64,000 nucleotides of DNA from Bordetella genomosp. 1 (GTDB lineage Bacteria; Pseudomonadota; Gammaproteobacteria; Burkholderiales; Burkholderiaceae_B). Where the stretch lies: NCBI RefSeq assembly GCF_002261335.1, contig NZ_NEVL01000007.1:228653-292652 (forward strand). The letters are read 5' to 3'. The notes under the pieces were generated by a model. That model saw only the letters and a program-made list of their open reading frames with translations, was not told where the DNA came from and made no database searches. Both the position numbers and the translations under genes were made by a program. Below are positions 1 to 12,196 of this stretch, piece by piece (the first letter of the stretch is position 1; every line of letters begins with the position of its first letter).

Positions 1-558
1 GTCGAGAATGACGCGATGCCGACCCTGGGTTGAAATCCTGCGGAAATTTCCCTGCAAAGTTAGCCGAAGCGGCACTAGGCAGATCACCAGGTCATCCGCC
101 CTGAACCTCGCATCCTCGGGCACTGCTGGAATCACTGCGGCTTGATCGCCGCTGCGGATTCTGCGTCGTGCGCCCGGGGGTTTCTGAAAAGCTCCAGCGA
201 AACTGGTACCTAGGCCAACCCAACTAACAATTTGGGAAAGCTGGTTATTCTAGCCCGCCCATTTGGCAAACGCAAGTCTGTTTTGCCTGGAAAAACAAGG
301 ACGTGTGCGCTTGCCACAACAGCCGGCGCCCGGGACGAACCGCGGGATGCGGCATCCACCCTAGGCCTGGTGCCGCGCAGTCGCTCGCACTTTGCGCGAG
401 ACAGCCGCAGACAGGCGCCTGCAACGTAAGTGAGCACTTCCCTGACGCGGCGTCGGCGCGCCGCTCCCGGCATCCTGGGGCGGCATCGCCCCCGCCCATC
501 GGGCCTCATGCGCTACTGTTGGCGCCCCGCGACGCCCGGCCGCGGCGGCGCCGTCCCT
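1..558. other. Intergenic stretch, no gene supported
   Basis: Several short overlapping open frames exist on both strands, but none shows a recognisable protein, a convincing ribosome binding site or conserved motifs; they are what GC-rich DNA yields by chance. The part from about 200 to 310 is less GC-rich and carries a candidate leftward promoter (listed separately), so this is probably the leader of an operon lying beyond the left edge. I see no hairpin with a U-tract that would clearly terminate the gene ending at 559. Confidence 0.5.
247..275 (-). promoter_or_regulatory. Candidate sigma-70 promoter firing leftward out of the window
   Basis: On the minus strand TTGCGT is followed after 17 bases by TAGAAT, a five-of-six match to the -10 consensus with a weak -35. 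It lies in a relatively AT-rich patch and would start transcription near 240, leaving a leader of about 240 bases before the edge. Since the S10 operon ends at 1240, the next ribosomal block may start from here; that is inference. Confidence 0.35.
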
Positions 559-1164
559 CTACTTCACGCGGCGGCTCAGGTCGCTGACGCTGCGCTGCGC
601 GTCACCGGCGCTGTCCCGCGCCGACCTGGCTTCCTGCTGGGCCGATTTTGCATCCTGCTGCGCCGACTTGGCCGCCTGCTGCGCGGCGCTGGCGTCGCGC
701 TGGACCGCGGCCAGCTCCTTTTGCAATTGGGCGACCGAACGCTGCAGGTCGTTCACCTGGTTGCCGCCGGCGGATTTGTCGACCACCTTGCCCTGCTGCT
801 CGAGGCCGCGGCGCAGGTCGGCCAATGCCTTGGCCTGCTCATCCCCGGTACGTCGCAGCGCCTGGATCACCCCCGCCTGCTCCTCGACCTGGCGCTTGAG
901 CGCCTCGTTGCCCTGCTGCAGCTTGTCGATGTTGCGCGTCGCCTCTTTCAGCTCCGTCAGCCTCACGTATACGGGCAAGCCGTTGGCGGCGTCGATCGCG
1001 ACGAGGCTGCTCTCCAGGAGCGACGGCCATTTGATCTCGTCGGCCTGCACGCCGGCGGCCTGGACCGACATGCTGCCGAGCGCCAGCAGCAATGCGCCCG
1101 CGGCCAGGCGCAGTTGGCCGGCACGGGTTTGACACGCGGACTTGCCTGAATATGCACGCATCAT
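559..1164 (-). CDS. Exported coiled-coil protein of unknown function
   Basis: A protein of 201 residues. The ATG at 1164 is chosen because GGAGA lies about five bases upstream; the open frame continues further upstream without a better site. The N-terminus has a basic start, a hydrophobic run and a small-residue cleavage region (LGSMSVQAAG), a typical Sec signal peptide. From about residue 75 to the end the chain is rich in Q, A, E, K and R in heptad-like order (AAQQAAKSAQQDAKSAQQEA), predicting a long periplasmic coiled coil. No enzymatic motif is visible. It stands alone, after the terminator of the S10 operon and on the same strand. It might be a scaffold or envelope-tethering protein, but I do not recognise a family. 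Confidence 0.7.
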   Translation of the reverse strand: MMRAYSGKSACQTRAGQLRLAAGALLLALGSMSVQAAGVQADEIKWPSLLESSLVAIDAANGLPVYVRLTELKEATRNIDKLQQGNEALKRQVEEQAGVIQALRRTGDEQAKALADLRRGLEQQGKVVDKSAGGNQVNDLQRSVAQLQKELAAVQRDASAAQQAAKSAQQDAKSAQQEARSARDSAGDAQRSVSDLSRRVK

Positions 1165-1239
1165 GATTTCTCCGGATCGGTTCGCCCATTGCGAACGCGC
1201 GCTCAGCATAGGTCCGGATCCGGACGAAAAACCGCAGGC

Positions 1240-1276
1240 AAAAAAAAACGGCATGGAAACCTGTTCCATGCCGTTT
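1240..1276 (-). terminator. Rho-independent terminator of the S10 operon
   Basis: On the minus strand a 12-bp stem (AACGGCATGGAA paired with TTCCATGCCGTT, five-base loop) runs into at least eight T residues. It begins about 40 bases after the rpsQ stop codon, so transcription of the S10 operon should end here rather than continue into rplN as in the classical S10-spc arrangement. Confidence 0.9.
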
Positions 1277-1314
1277 CATCACCATCGCGGCGCGAGCCGC
1301 GAATGGCGTCGTAC

Positions 1315-1596
1315 TCAGATGACGCGTGCCGCTTCGATCAGGCGCACCACCGTCCACGCCTTGGAGCGGGAGATGGGACGGCCTTCTGCGATTTCAACGG
1401 TATCGCCTTCGTTGTACTGGTTCGATTCGTCGTGCGCCTTGTACTTGGCCGAGCGCATGATGATCTTGCCGTAGATGGGGTGCTTCACGCGGCGTTCGAC
1501 GAGAACGACCACGGTCTTGTCCATCTTGTTGCTGACGATCTTGCCGACCAGCGTACGTTGACGCTTCGCGACCTGGGTGTTTTGCGTTTCGCTCAT
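1315..1596 (-). CDS. rpsQ: 30S ribosomal protein S17
   Basis: A 93-residue S17, close to the usual length for the family. S17 binds 16S rRNA early in small-subunit assembly. The N-terminal half ([21 protein letters not shown]) and the KHPIYGKI segment are diagnostic of the S17 OB-fold. It starts two bases after the rpmC stop codon, so the two are translationally linked, and it is the last gene of the S10 operon, followed by a strong terminator instead of rplN. Confidence 0.97.
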   Translation of the reverse strand: MSETQNTQVAKRQRTLVGKIVSNKMDKTVVVLVERRVKHPIYGKIIMRSAKYKAHDESNQYNEGDTVEIAEGRPISRSKAWTVVRLIEAARVI

Positions 1597-1598
1597 GT

Positions 1599-1790
1599 TT
1601 AGTTCCCTGCCTTTTGGGTCAGCAAGGTGCGCACACGCGCGATGTCGCGACGCACATTGCGCAGCTGGCGGTGGTTAGCAAGCTGCTGCGTGGCCTTCTG
1701 CATACGCAGACCAAATTGCGCCTTCAGCAGGCTTTCGAGCTCTTTGCCCAGCTCGGCGGCGTCTTTCGAACGGAGTTCGCTAGCTTTCAT
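1599..1790 (-). CDS. rpmC: 50S ribosomal protein L29
   Basis: A 63-residue L29 with the family's helical hairpin: an [20 protein letters not shown] start and a C-terminal [14 protein letters not shown] helix. L29 sits near the polypeptide exit tunnel and contributes to the docking site for trigger factor and SRP (known for the family). It lies 12 bases after rplP and two before rpsQ. Confidence 0.97.
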   Translation of the reverse strand: MKASELRSKDAAELGKELESLLKAQFGLRMQKATQQLANHRQLRNVRRDIARVRTLLTQKAGN

Positions 1791-1802
1791 ATTGTGTACT
1801 CC

Positions 1803-2219
1803 TTAAGCACCGATATGACGCGCAACGAACGTGGTGGCGATCGGCAGCTTGGCAGCGGCCAGGCGGAACGCCTCGCGCGCCAGCTCTTCGCTGACACCTT
1901 CCATTTCGTAGAGCACCTTGCCGGGCTGGATTTCAGCGACCCAGTACTCCGGGTTGCCCTTACCGTTACCCATCCGGACTTCAGCCGGCTTTTGCGAGAT
2001 CGGCTTGTCGGGGAAGATACGGATCCAGATCCGGCCACCGCGCTTGATGTGACGGTTGATGGCACGACGAGCGGCTTCGATCTGACGCGCGGTCAGACGG
2101 CCACGGCCGGTAGCCTTCAGGCCGAATTCGCCGAAGGACACGTGCGTACCACGAGTCGCCAGACCCGTGTTGCGGCCCTTCTGCTCCTTGCGATACTTTC
2201 TGCGAGAGGGTTGCAGCAT
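1803..2219 (-). CDS. rplP: 50S ribosomal protein L16
   Basis: A 138-residue L16, of normal length, opening [20 protein letters not shown]16 helps shape the A-site region of the large subunit. The [13 protein letters not shown] readings seen in other frames are shadows. It starts two bases after the rpsC stop codon, as expected for coupled translation within the S10 operon. Confidence 0.97.
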   Translation of the reverse strand: MLQPSRRKYRKEQKGRNTGLATRGTHVSFGEFGLKATGRGRLTARQIEAARRAINRHIKRGGRIWIRIFPDKPISQKPAEVRMGNGKGNPEYWVAEIQPGKVLYEMEGVSEELAREAFRLAAAKLPIATTFVARHIGA

Positions 2220-2221
2220 GG

Positions 2222-3013
2222 TTATTCTCCTTCAGGAGCCGGAGCCGCGTCCGCCTTGCGGGGACCACGACCGCGACCACCCGGACGACCGTTGCGGGCA
2301 CCTTCCGGACGATCGCCACGGGGGGCGCGACGCGGACGACGCTCTTCTTCACGCGGGGCGGCGGTCTCGACGGGCAGCTCGCCATTGGCCAGCATGTCGC
2401 CCTTGTAGACCCACACCTTGATGCCGATCACACCGTAGGTGGTGTGGGCTTCGGAGGTGCCGTAGTCGATGTTCGCCTTCAGCGTGTGAAGCGGCACACG
2501 GCCTTCGCGGTACCACTCGGTACGCGCAATTTCGATACCGTTCAGACGGCCCGAGCTCATGATCTTGATGCCCTGGGCGCCCAGACGCATCGCGTTCTGC
2601 ATGGCGCGCTTCATGGCGCGGCGGAACATGATGCGCTTTTCGAGCTGCTGCGAGATCGAGTCGGCGATCAGCTGAGCGTCGGTTTCCGGCTTGCGGATTT
2701 CCTCGATGTTGACGTGCACGGGCACGCCCATCAGACGCTGCAGATCGGCCTTCAGGCTTTCGATGTCTTCGCCGCGCTTGCCGATCACCACGCCCGGACG
2801 AGCCGAGTAGACGGTGATGCGTGCATTCTTGGCGGGACGCTCGATGACCACGCGACCAACGGAGGCGCTCTTGAGCTTCTTCTTCAGGTATTCGCGGACG
2901 CGGATGTCTTCAGCGAGCATGCCGCCGAAGGCCTTGTCGTCTGCGTACCAACGCGAAGACCAGTTACGGGTGACCGCGAGACGGAACCCAGTGGGGTGAA
3001 TTTTCTGACCCAT
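2222..3013 (-). CDS. rpsC: 30S ribosomal protein S3 with extended basic tail
   Basis: S3, 263 residues. The start [18 protein letters not shown] and the KH domain ([14 protein letters not shown] near residue 75) are clear. S3 lines the mRNA entry channel and takes part in mRNA unwinding. The protein is about 30 residues longer than E. coli S3; the extra length is a disordered tail from about residue 215 rich in R, G, P and A, ending in a PAPEGE tip. Such tails occur in other betaproteobacteria, so I read it as lineage-typical rather than a fusion. Confidence 0.97.
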   Translation of the reverse strand: MGQKIHPTGFRLAVTRNWSSRWYADDKAFGGMLAEDIRVREYLKKKLKSASVGRVVIERPAKNARITVYSARPGVVIGKRGEDIESLKADLQRLMGVPVHVNIEEIRKPETDAQLIADSISQQLEKRIMFRRAMKRAMQNAMRLGAQGIKIMSSGRLNGIEIARTEWYREGRVPLHTLKANIDYGTSEAHTTYGVIGIKVWVYKGDMLANGELPVETAAPREEERRPRRAPRGDRPEGARNGRPGGRGRGPRKADAAPAPEGE

Positions 3014-3022
3014 CGTGACTCC

Positions 3023-3352
3023 TTAGGCTCCGACCTTGACCGTGATATGGCAGGTCTGCTTCTCGATACGGTTGCCACGGCCCTTGGCGCGAGCCGAGAA
3101 ACGCTTCATCGATTGCGCCTTGTCCACGAAAATCGTGGTGACCTTCAGCTCGTCGATATCGGCGCCGTCGTTGTGCTCGGCGTTGGCGATGGCGGACTCG
3201 ACAGCCTTCTTCAGGATGACGGCAGCCTTCTTCGGCGAGAAGGTAAGGATGTTCAGGGCTTGAGCCACCGACTTGCCGCGGATCAGGTCCGCGACGAGAC
3301 GAGTCTTCTGAGCCGAGATGTGAACACCACGGATAATGGCAGTAGTTTCCAT
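3023..3352 (-). CDS. rplV: 50S ribosomal protein L22
   Basis: A 109-residue L22. The N-terminal core ([20 protein letters not shown]) and the extended beta-hairpin region near residues 80-95 that reaches into the exit tunnel are present ([16 protein letters not shown]). No insertion or deletion is visible in the hairpin, where macrolide-resistance changes fall in other species. It starts three bases after the rpsS stop codon within the S10 operon. Confidence 0.97.
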   Translation of the reverse strand: METTAIIRGVHISAQKTRLVADLIRGKSVAQALNILTFSPKKAAVILKKAVESAIANAEHNDGADIDELKVTTIFVDKAQSMKRFSARAKGRGNRIEKQTCHITVKVGA

Positions 3353-3355
3353 CGC

Positions 3356-3631
3356 TTACCTCTTCGCCTTCTTGTCCGCGGCGTGACCCTTGAACGTACG
3401 GGTCAGCGCGAACTCGCCCAGCTTGTGACCGACCATGTTCTCGTTGATGTAAACGGGAACGTGTTGACGGCCGTTGTGCACAGCGATCGTCAGGCCGATG
3501 AATTCCGGCAGGACCGTGGAACGACGCGACCAGGTTTTGATCGGCTTCTTGTCTTTGCCCGCGACTGCCGTATCCACCTTTTTGATCAGGTGGGCATCGA
3601 CAAACGGGCCTTTCTTGATCGAACGTGACAT
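3356..3631 (-). CDS. rpsS: 30S ribosomal protein S19
   Basis: A 91-residue S19, of standard length ([19 protein letters not shown] start; [16 protein letters not shown] core). S19 forms a complex with S13 and contacts the A-site tRNA side of the small-subunit head. It lies 12 bases after rplB in the S10 operon. Confidence 0.97.
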   Translation of the reverse strand: MSRSIKKGPFVDAHLIKKVDTAVAGKDKKPIKTWSRRSTVLPEFIGLTIAVHNGRQHVPVYINENMVGHKLGEFALTRTFKGHAADKKAKR

Positions 3632-3643
3632 AGTGTTCGCCTC

Positions 3644-4471
3644 TTACTTGCGCTTGCGCCGTTGGACGATCATATTGTTCGTCCGCTTGTTGCGACGGGT
3701 CTTGAAGCCCTTCGCCGGAGTACCCCACGGGCTGACCGGTTCGCGAGCTTCGCCGGTACGGCCCTCACCACCACCGTGCGGGTGGTCGATCGGGTTCATG
3801 GCCACACCACGAACCGTCGGGCGGATACCGCGCCAACGCATGGCGCCGGCCTTGCCGATCTGGCGCAGGCTGTGTTCTTCGTTACCGACTTCACCGATGG
3901 TGGCACGGCATTCGATGTGCACGCGGCGAACTTCGCCGGAGCGCAGGCGAACCTGAGCGTACGTGCCTTCGCGGGCCATCAGGACGGCGGAAGCGCCGGC
4001 CGAACGAACCATCTGAGCACCCTTGCCCGGGATCATTTCGATGCAGTGAATCGTCGTACCCACCGGGATGTTGCGGATCGGCAGGGTGTTGCCGGCGCGG
4101 ATCGGGGCTTCGATGCCCGAGATCAGCGTGGCGCCCACTTCCAGACCGCGCGGAGCGATGATGTAACGACGCTCGCCGTCGGCGTAGCACAGCAGCGCGA
4201 TGTGAGCCGTACGGTTGGGGTCATATTCCAGACGCTCAACCTTCGCCGGGATGCCGTCCTTGTTGCGACGGAAATCGACGATACGGTAGTGCTGCTTGTG
4301 ACCACCACCACGATGGCGCACGGTGATGTGGCCATTGTTGTTGCGGCCCGAGCCACGGGTCTTCTTTTCGAGCAGGCCGGCGAACGGTTCGCCCTTGTGC
4401 AGGTTCGGGCTGACAACCTTCACCATGCCACGACGGCCAGCCGAGGTCGGCTTTACTTTAACGAGGGCCAT
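3644..4471 (-). CDS. rplB: 50S ribosomal protein L2
   Basis: A 275-residue L2. The start [19 protein letters not shown], the [17 protein letters not shown] segment and the highly conserved [14 protein letters not shown] loop near residue 225 are present; the last of these contains the histidine linked to peptidyl-transferase function in E. coli. It follows rplW directly with no spacer and precedes rpsS. Confidence 0.98.
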   Translation of the reverse strand: MALVKVKPTSAGRRGMVKVVSPNLHKGEPFAGLLEKKTRGSGRNNNGHITVRHRGGGHKQHYRIVDFRRNKDGIPAKVERLEYDPNRTAHIALLCYADGERRYIIAPRGLEVGATLISGIEAPIRAGNTLPIRNIPVGTTIHCIEMIPGKGAQMVRSAGASAVLMAREGTYAQVRLRSGEVRRVHIECRATIGEVGNEEHSLRQIGKAGAMRWRGIRPTVRGVAMNPIDHPHGGGEGRTGEAREPVSPWGTPAKGFKTRRNKRTNNMIVQRRKRK

Positions 4472-4768
4472 TTACTTCACCTCCGCAAAGTCGATTTCCT
4501 GGCCTTCCTTGAGCGACACGTAGGCCTTGCGCTCATTACGGCGACGACCAACGAATCGGCCAAAGCGCTTGACTTTGCCCTTACGGTTGAGGACCTGCAC
4601 GGCTTCGACCTGCACCTTGAACAGCAGTTCGACGGCAGCCTTGATCTCCGGCTTGGTGGCATCAGCCACGACACGGAAAGCGATTTGCTGATTCTTTTCG
4701 GCAACGAACGTGGCTTTTTCAGTCACGACCGGCGCCAGAATGACTTGCATCAAGCGTTCGGCGTTCAT
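4472..4768 (-). CDS. rplW: 50S ribosomal protein L23
   Basis: A 98-residue L23, part of the exit-tunnel docking site for trigger factor, SRP and the translocon. It carries the expected [21 protein letters not shown]-terminal part and a basic loop ([20 protein letters not shown]). Its start codon overlaps the rplD stop by four bases (ATGA), a typical translational coupling junction. Confidence 0.97.
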   Translation of the reverse strand: MNAERLMQVILAPVVTEKATFVAEKNQQIAFRVVADATKPEIKAAVELLFKVQVEAVQVLNRKGKVKRFGRFVGRRRNERKAYVSLKEGQEIDFAEVK

Positions 4769-5382
4769 CCCAGCATCTCCTCGAGTTGAGCGATGGCCGG
4801 CTTGGTGATCAGCACTTTCTTGTAGTGGATCAGCGACAACGGATCGGCATAACGGGACTCGATCACGGCAACGTGCGGCAGGTTGCGCGTGGCGAGGTAA
4901 ACATTTTCATCGACGGCGTCGGTGATGATCAGGACCGAATCCAGACCCAGCGACTTCAGCTTGGCGGCAGCCAGCTTGGTCTTGGGCGACTCGAGCGAGA
5001 AAGTATCGACAACAGCGATGCGGTCTTCACGGGCGAGCTGCGACAGAATCGAACGCAGGCCAGCGCGGTACATCTTCTTGTTGACCTTCTGGCTGAAGTT
5101 CTCTTCGGGCGAGTTCGGGAACGTGCGACCACCCCCACGCCACAGCGGCGACGAGGTCATACCGGCGCGAGCGCGGCCGGTACCCTTCTGGCGCCAGGGC
5201 TTCTTGGTGGAGTGCTTGACTTCGGTACGGTCTTTCTGGGCGCGGTTACCGCTGCGTGCGTTGGCCTGGTAGGCAACGACGATCTGGTGAACCAGCGCTT
5301 CGTTGAAATCGCGACCGAAGATGGTGTCGGGCGCGCTGAACGTAGCGGCCTGACCTTGATCGTTCAGGAGCTTGAGATCCAT
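4765..5382 (-). CDS. rplD: 50S ribosomal protein L4
   Basis: A 205-residue L4 with the tunnel-lining loop intact ([15 protein letters not shown], about residues 60-74). In E. coli L4 also represses its own operon through the S10 leader; whether that control survives here is open, because rpsJ is not in the same transcription unit as rplC and rplD (see findings). It is four bases downstream of rplC and overlaps rplW by four. Confidence 0.97.
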   Translation of the reverse strand: MDLKLLNDQGQAATFSAPDTIFGRDFNEALVHQIVVAYQANARSGNRAQKDRTEVKHSTKKPWRQKGTGRARAGMTSSPLWRGGGRTFPNSPEENFSQKVNKKMYRAGLRSILSQLAREDRIAVVDTFSLESPKTKLAAAKLKSLGLDSVLIITDAVDENVYLATRNLPHVAVIESRYADPLSLIHYKKVLITKPAIAQLEEMLG

Positions 5383-5386
5383 TTAC

Positions 5387-6076
5387 TTACGCCCCCTTCT
5401 TCGCCGGCGCCTTGATGGCCGGACGGACGATGACATCGCCACCTGCGTGGCCGGGGACAGCGCCCTTGACCAGCAGCAGACCGCGTTCGACGTCGACGCG
5501 AACCACGTCGAGGTTTTGAACGGTGCGGGTGACATCACCCAGGTGACCAGCCATGCGCTTACCCGGGAAAATACGACCCGGATCTTGAGCTTGACCGATA
5601 GAACCCGGAACGCGGTGCGAGCGCGAGTTACCGTGCGAAGCGCGTTGCGAACCGAAGTGGTGGCGCTTGATGGTACCGGCGAAACCCTTACCGATGGTCG
5701 TACCCGTGACGTCGACCTGTTGGCCGGCTTCAAAGATCGATTCGACGGCGATCACCGAACCAGCCGTGAATTCGGCGGCGCGGGTGGGATCGAGACGGAA
5801 TTCCTTCAGGATGCTGCCGGCTTCGGCGCCAGCCTTGGCGTAATGGCCGGCCTGAGCCTTGGCCACGCGCGAGGCGCGACGGGTGCCATAAGTCACTTGG
5901 ATGGCGGCGTAGCCGTCGGATTCCAGGGACTTGACTTGAGTCACACGGTTGTTGGACACGTCCAGCACGGTCACCGGGATGGATTCACCTTCCTCGGTAA
6001 AAATGCGGGTCATGCCGACCTTGCGACCCACCAGACCCAGCCGATGGGCGGCGGGCGTGGGTGTCGTATTCGACAT
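5387..6076 (-). CDS. rplC: 50S ribosomal protein L3
   Basis: L3, 229 residues from the ATG at 6076, chosen because GGAGAAAACG sits directly upstream at proper spacing; an ATG at 6088 would add MEKT but has a weak ribosome binding site. The core ([20 protein letters not shown]) and the glutamine-containing loop ([17 protein letters not shown], where PrmB methylates a glutamine in E. coli) are clear. It is the first gene of its transcription unit, with about 500 bases of leader upstream. Confidence 0.97.
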   Translation of the reverse strand: MSNTTPTPAAHRLGLVGRKVGMTRIFTEEGESIPVTVLDVSNNRVTQVKSLESDGYAAIQVTYGTRRASRVAKAQAGHYAKAGAEAGSILKEFRLDPTRAAEFTAGSVIAVESIFEAGQQVDVTGTTIGKGFAGTIKRHHFGSQRASHGNSRSHRVPGSIGQAQDPGRIFPGKRMAGHLGDVTRTVQNLDVVRVDVERGLLLVKGAVPGHAGGDVIVRPAIKAPAKKGA

Positions 6077-6500
6077 CGTTTTCTCCATTCCCGACTGCGA
6101 TTGGTCGGGGCTAATCGGGCAAAAGGTAACGGCCTTTGCCCTACAGGACTAAGTAACCAAGACGCCTGCGCCACCAGCCAGTTGAGAGTCCTGACCGTAA
6201 AGCGTGAGGCACGCGCCCATAGTTGCTCTTGCCACAAAATGGCAAGCTTCGCATATTAGCATGCTTTTTTCTGACAACACAAGCACTTAGCGCGCTTATC
6301 CCCTGCGCGCGGGCCGCCCGGATGTGCAATCCGCACAACACCAAGCGCGGTGTTTTTTCGGGGCCGGTTGGGCGGGCTCGGCAGCGCTCGCGCTGCCCTG
6401 CCCCGCGGTCACCGCAGGAGCGCAAGCGGGCAGAAAAGTCAGTGGATGCTCACTGTCGTGCCACGTGGCGCCGCGGCGGGGCACGGCTTACCGCGCGCTC
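6077..6500 (-). other. Leader and promoter region upstream of rplC
   Basis: About 420 bases between the rpsJ terminator and rplC. No coding frame is convincing. The stretch from about 6230 to 6290 is AT-richer than its surroundings and holds a candidate promoter; the remainder up to rplC would be a transcribed leader of about 170 bases, a possible place for L4-type autogenous control. Confidence 0.55.
6250..6277 (-). promoter_or_regulatory. Candidate promoter of the rplC-rpsQ operon
   Basis: Minus strand TTGTCA (five of six -35 positions) with a TATGCG hexamer 16 bases downstream, and an overlapping TAATAT a few bases nearer. The site sits just beyond the rpsJ terminator in the only AT-rich part of this gap, so it is the most likely start of the rplC transcript. 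The -10 assignment is uncertain. Confidence 0.45.
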
Positions 6501-6537
6501 AAAAACAAAATGGCCGCGCCCCGGAGGGTGCGGCCAC
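6501..6537 (-). terminator. Rho-independent terminator after rpsJ
   Basis: Minus strand: a 7-bp stem TGGCCGC / GCGGCCA around a 12-base GC-rich loop, followed by TTTTGTTTTT. It starts about 40 bases after the rpsJ stop codon and should end the str operon transcript before rplC. Confidence 0.85.
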
Positions 6538-6578
6538 TTCTACGAACCTGCCTGTTGCCAGGCCAGCTCGAACCAGCC

Positions 6579-6890
6579 TTACTGCAGCGCGATTTCGACG
6601 TCGACGCCGGCCGGCAGATCCAGACGCATCAGGGCGTCCACGGTCTTGTCGGTCGGATCCACGATGTCCATCAGGCGCTGATGGGTGCGGATTTCGAACT
6701 GGTCACGCGAGGTCTTGTTGACGTGCGGCGAACGCAGGACGTCATAGCGACGGATACGCGTGGGCAGGGGAACCGGACCGCGCACGACAGCGCCGGTACG
6801 CTTGGCGGTGTCGACGATTTCCGCTGCGGACTGATCGATCAGCTTGTAATCGAAGGCCTTCAGACGGATGCGGATCTTTTGGTTTTTCAT
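6579..6890 (-). CDS. rpsJ: 30S ribosomal protein S10 (NusE)
   Basis: A 103-residue S10, normal length ([20 protein letters not shown] start, [20 protein letters not shown] core). S10 is both a ribosomal protein and, as NusE, an antitermination factor that links NusG to the ribosome. In E. coli rpsJ heads the S10 operon; here it is the last gene of the str operon (60 bases after tuf) and is followed by a terminator. Confidence 0.97.
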   Translation of the reverse strand: MKNQKIRIRLKAFDYKLIDQSAAEIVDTAKRTGAVVRGPVPLPTRIRRYDVLRSPHVNKTSRDQFEIRTHQRLMDIVDPTDKTVDALMRLDLPAGVDVEIALQ

Positions 6891-6950
6891 GGCGTTTCCT
6901 AAAGAACGAGATGCGGAGGCGGCGAACCGCCTCCGCTGATGGGTGCAGCT

Positions 6951-8141
<1,191 letters not shown>

Positions 8142-8219
8142 GATCTCAATCCTTCAACTTTCAAGGAAATTTGGATATTTGCCGCGCCCCCCGGATCACG
8201 AGAGACGCGGCGACGGTTT

Positions 8220-10322
<2,103 letters not shown>

Positions 10323-10339
10323 GGTAGATAGTCCTTGAT

Positions 10340-10810
10340 TTACCAGCGGAAATGGCTGAAGGCCTTGTTGGCTTCGGCCATCTTGTGCGTGTCTTCGCGC
10401 TTCTTCATTGCGGCGCCACGACCTTCGGAGGCGTCGATCAGTTCGCCAGCCAGACGCAGATCCATCGACTTCTCGCCACGCTTCTTGGCGGCTTCACGGA
10501 GCCAACGCATAGCCAGGGCCAGGCGGCGCACGGGGCGCACTTCAACCGGCACTTGGTAGTTGGCACCGCCAACGCGGCGGGACTTCACTTCGACGATCGG
10601 CTTGATGTTGTTGATGGCCAGGGAGAAGACTTCGATCGGCTCTTTGCCGGTCTTGGCCTGGACTTGCTCGAGGGCACCATAGATGATGCGCTCGGCGACG
10701 GCCTTCTTGCCGTCCAGCATCACAACGTTCATGAACTTGGCGAGCTCGACGCTGCCGAACTTGGGATCGGGCAGGATCTCGCGCTTGGGTACTTCGCGAC
10801 GACGGGGCAT
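10340..10810 (-). CDS. rpsG: 30S ribosomal protein S7
   Basis: A 156-residue S7 ([20 protein letters not shown] start). S7 nucleates assembly of the small-subunit head and, in E. coli, represses the str operon by binding the rpsL-rpsG intercistronic RNA. That intercistronic gap here is 169 bases (10811-10979), long enough to hold such a site, though I cannot show a homologous fold by eye. Confidence 0.97.
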   Translation of the reverse strand: MPRRREVPKREILPDPKFGSVELAKFMNVVMLDGKKAVAERIIYGALEQVQAKTGKEPIEVFSLAINNIKPIVEVKSRRVGGANYQVPVEVRPVRRLALAMRWLREAAKKRGEKSMDLRLAGELIDASEGRGAAMKKREDTHKMAEANKAFSHFRW

Positions 10811-10979
10811 TTTGCTTCCTTGTGTCTGTTCAGTTGAACCGTGTTGTTTTCACACGGCCATGGCCGCCTAGAGAGACGACCCCTTACGTGCTGCACACCA
10901 TTCCAGCATTGCTACTGGCGCAGCTGCACACCTCCCGGGTGACGCCATTGCGTCCCTGGGGTACTTCCGGATACTGCGA

Positions 10980-11357
10980 TTAAGCCTTCTTCGGGCGCTT
11001 GGCGCCGTACTTCGAGCGGGCTTGCTTACGGTCCTTGACGCCTTGCAGGTCGAGGGAGCCGCGCACGATGTGGTAACGCACACCGGGCAAGTCCTTCACA
11101 CGACCGCCACGCACCAGAACGACCGAGTGCTCCTGCAGGTTGTGGCCTTCGCCGCCGATGTACGAAATGACTTCGTAACCGTTGGTCAGACGCACCTTGG
11201 CAACCTTACGCAGAGCGGAGTTCGGCTTCTTGGGGGTGGTGGTGTAGACACGGGTGCAAACGCCGCGACGCTGGGGGCAATTTTCCAGCGCGGGGCTCTT
11301 GCTCTTGATGATGCTGACTTCGCGCGGCTTGCGCACGAGTTGGCTAATGGTAGGCAT
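10980..11357 (-). CDS. rpsL: 30S ribosomal protein S12
   Basis: A 125-residue S12 from [12 protein letters not shown]; the open frame runs 39 codons further upstream but that part has no S12 homology. S12 controls decoding fidelity. The loops where streptomycin-resistance substitutions fall ([12 protein letters not shown] and [13 protein letters not shown]) carry the wild-type lysines, so no ribosomal streptomycin resistance is predicted. It is the first gene of the str operon, with a leader of nearly 500 bases. Confidence 0.97.
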
Positions 11358-12196
11358 GACCTTTGAAATCCCTTTTACGTACCACTGGTAAGTACTTTCG
11401 TACTCGTGTCCTCCGGGCGCCTTACTGCGGGGCCTGGAGAGGCAGTTCACGCAAAACCGCCCCTGACGTGTCATCTACGTAAAAGAGCGGGTCTTGCGGG
11501 CAAAAACGCGCAGAGTCGTCCGTGTCGAACCGGGGCAGACATCGCCTCGGGGCGGCTTGGAAACCGGATATTGGACTGGGACAGTAGCGGGCGAAGAATT
11601 CGGCAGTATGACGCCCCGAATACACCGTATCGGAAACGCCACAAAGACTGGCTTGCGGCCTGGCGGATTCGTGACGCACCCACCCTGGCCGGACCCGGGT
11701 AGCCCGGATCTGCGCTGCCGGCCTGCCATGGGAGTAAACCCCGCGCGACAAGACCACCAGCAACTCCTCTTTATCCCGGCACCGCAACCCCACGATCAGT
11801 GACCGGAAGTGGCTTTGCGCGCGCATAAAGCAGTAAGCCCTTCAGCTTAGCTTAGTTATCCACCGCTGTCAAAGCGGGGTGCTCATTTTTTGCACGACGA
11901 GGCCGGGAGGCCGGCGACAGTGTCGCATCGACGCCCCTTCGGGGCAACCGCGGGAGCCGCGTGCGCCCCCCAGCAGCGCCTGGACGTGGCGCCCTTCCCG
12001 GGGGCACGCCTGCGCCCGGCAACGCCGTCGCCGGATCATGCGACCCCGTTATCCACAGGCCTGTGCACACGGACGCTGACGGTGTTTGTACGAGTGCAAG
12101 CGTTCACTTATCCACAGGGCGCGGGCGTGCGATCGCGCGCCGCGCCGCGGCCACACGGGAGAACGCCGCGCAGGCAATGGCGGCGCGCGGCCGCCG
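11358..12196. other. Gene-free region upstream of the str operon
   Basis: About 840 bases without a supportable gene; the overlapping open frames in 11400-11830 lack motifs and ribosome binding sites. It holds the candidate rpsL promoter, three DnaA-box-like sequences (11856-11864 with one mismatch, and perfect TTATCCACA at 12049-12057 and 12108-12116) and a small GC hairpin around 11931-11945. Confidence 0.6.
11844..11872 (-). promoter_or_regulatory. Candidate str operon promoter overlapping a DnaA-like box
   Basis: On the minus strand a perfect TTGACA is followed after 17 bases by TAAGCT (three of six). The spacer contains GGTGGATAA, an eight-of-nine match to the DnaA box, at 11856-11864. 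The start would be near 11838, giving rpsL a leader of about 480 bases; a nearer promoter cannot be excluded. Confidence 0.45.

Noticed and set aside
11422..11826. A 134-codon frame upstream of rpsL
   Set aside because: No motif or ribosome binding site; it overlaps several other frames in what appears to be the rpsL leader.
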